Of a stretch of 64,000 nt of DNA, positions 62,505-64,000 are shown piece by piece. The notes below the pieces were generated by a model. That model searched no databases and had not been told where the DNA came from. It was given only the letters and a program-made list of their open reading frames with translations. Within the stretch, counting starts at the first letter, position 1, and each line of letters begins with the position of its first letter. Origin of the DNA: Neoarius graeffei (taxonomy: Eukaryota; Chordata; Actinopteri; Siluriformes; Ariidae); NCBI RefSeq assembly GCF_027579695.1, contig NC_083587.1:56249738-56313737 (forward strand), read 5' to 3'. Both the position numbers and the translations under genes were made by a program.

Positions 62505-64000
62505 TATGAAGGAAAGGAAACGCAGGACCAAACTAATAAATATCGGCGGTCAGCGAGCACCTCGGTGTGATCAGCTGTTCGTTTAGCGACAGAATGATGG
62601 AACTGTCAGTGCACGCTCAAAGGTAAACCTGCGCATGCGCACACACAGACGGACTTCCTCTGTCTGCTCGACTGCGCGAAGCGAGCGATTTCATGCACAT
62701 TATTTGCTTTAATCCCCTCAAATTAAATAACTTCCCAGCCACAGAATGGCCTGATATTTTGCGAGATATTCCAGAAATAAACATGTATCACAATGACCAC
62801 ATTTCAGAGGGAACTAAATTTCACCGATTTTATGAAATCGAAAGGCAGTCGAGCTTTAATACTCGGTTCTGATTGGTCAATTACAGTATTCTACAGTCTG
62901 TTATTTCTGAATAGCAGACCGCTGCTACGAACACTGGTCTGATCATAGACTCTGTCGGGCCACACCCAGTCATATCAGTCCAAAGAAAGAAGTCTGGTAA
63001 TTTCAGTTGCTTTAATAATCAAATTTACAACGTCTGCTCATTTGTGACCCCATGTGGCAAAAAAGCGTTACTCCATCAGAAACGTTTTATAAATATAAGT
63101 TTTAATGTTCATTTTAACATGAGCAATGATGCTAAGTAGACTAATCTTTAGAAGGCTGAAGAGATCACTTTCCTATGGATGCAGTCACAGCTGTAGATTT
63201 TAACGTTTTTTTTTTGTTTGTTTTAGCGGAAGCAATAAAATCGCTTTTAATCTCAATATTTTTTGTCAAATTATTGATTTCTTTAGTAAGTAGCTGTGAA
63301 ATATAAGCAGGTAAATTTATAGATTCGCTCTGGAGTCGTGGTTTATTTCGCTGTACATTATCCCATACTTATTTTTCCTTAAATGCTTGACTGGAGAAGC
63401 ACAGTAAGTGAGTTTATTTTTTTCGCGGTCCGGTTTCCATCAAATCCTGCGCTCTGATTGGCTGGCGAGTGGGTCCGTATCCTACGATATGGACATCTGG
63501 TAACTCGCTCGTTCACAACAACAACAACAAACGTAGTAGCATTCTTTTGTCAACATTTATCTTTTTTTTTTAATAAGATTTATTTATGAGATTATCAAAA
63601 ATCTTATAAATTTTTGCCAGCATTTCTCAGGAGAATAGCATTAATTTTACAGCATGGATAGCGATAACGACAGTGTTCACAGCGAAAGCGAGTTTTACTA
63701 CCCTGAGGAAGAAGAAATAAAAGAAAACATTTCAGGAGAAAGCTAAAAACTGTTGCGAACGCTGAGCAAAAACATGGCTGAATCCTGAATGACTCAGTTT
63801 TGTATAAATAGGGGACTACATAGGTGGCAAAATGTAGTTTTTTTTTTTTTGTTGTTTTTTTTTCCTGCCATGGAAGTGCATTTGTTTACCGAGGAGGAAG
63901 CCATTTGCATTACAGTCATGAATGAGGATTAAAAATGGCGGCTTGCCTTGGCTTGGTTTTCCCTTTCGGGCGCTCTCGTTTTCTGTTAGAATTTGGTAAA
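62505..64000. other. Intron-like sequence with repeat fragments, no exon recognised
   Basis: AT-rich. 62860-62935 and 63440-63520 contain ctgattggt and ctgattggctgg (CCAAT-type) surroundings typical of element promoters here. Apart from the small ORF at 63655 no gene, RNA or receptor exon is seen. Confidence 0.45.
63655..63747 (+). pseudogene. Acidic N-terminal leader of a KIAA1958/Crypton-like protein
   Basis: ATG at 63655 gives MDSDNDSVHSESEFYYPEEE, then EIKENISGES and TAA. After the stop the same frame reads KLLRTLSKNMAES. Acidic DSD...SEFYYPEEE leaders precede Crypton-derived domains in fish proteins, so this is a broken first exon of that type. It is the fifth such start in the window and the least certain. 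Confidence 0.5.

Overview
The window is vertebrate nuclear DNA, almost certainly from a teleost fish. The evidence is dense V-SINEs (tRNA-like head plus a conserved vertebrate central core), CR1/L2/Rex1-group LINEs, Tc1/mariner, hAT, Harbinger-like and Crypton-like DNA transposons, and a Penelope retroelement. The V-SINE 3' ends in tandem gagat/gatga units. A catfish or related otophysan is a guess only. There are no prokaryotic operons and no CRISPR.

Host genes are few. Three immunoglobulin-domain exons lie on the + strand at 49356-49700, 55143-55409 and 60139-60423. All are bounded by AG/GT and are in phase 1-1, so they form the consecutive extracellular domains of one cell-adhesion receptor. 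A cysteine-less V-like domain is followed by two C2-type domains, which fits a CEACAM-like gene. The leader exon was not found upstream; transmembrane and tail exons probably lie beyond the right edge. A tRNA-Gln(CTG)-like gene sits at 11920-11990.

The rest is layered mobile DNA. 1-12000: a phased ATGCAT minisatellite, a broken LINE, a Tc1-derived MITE, Crypton-like repeats, SINEs and a THAP relic. 12831-18164: an hAT element with an 8-bp target duplication (TSD), holding a 3.6-kb LINE whose ORF2 has one premature stop. 18400-25800: Tc1 copies, SINEs, and another hAT with a Harbinger-like insertion. 27374-32295: a V-SINE split by a 4.6-kb hAT, which is split by a second hAT and a small 4-bp-TSD element. 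32628-34231: a mariner/Tc1 element with an uninterrupted 358-codon transposase. 34790-41535: a decayed LINE carrying at least five nested insertions. 42985-44197: a Penelope element with a GIY-YIG endonuclease reading frame and inverted ends carrying a hammerhead-ribozyme-like core. 44237-47934: a reverse LINE pierced by a Sleeping Beauty-like element (one stop from complete) and a V-SINE. 47935-64000: the receptor exons, with introns full of insertions, including a RecQ-like helicase fragment in a 9-bp-TSD element and a 0.92-kb near-perfect inverted repeat.

The nesting gives relative ages: LINEs are mostly the hosts, and V-SINEs, Tc1 elements and hATs are the guests. TSDs were located by eye and marked wherever both copies could be read.
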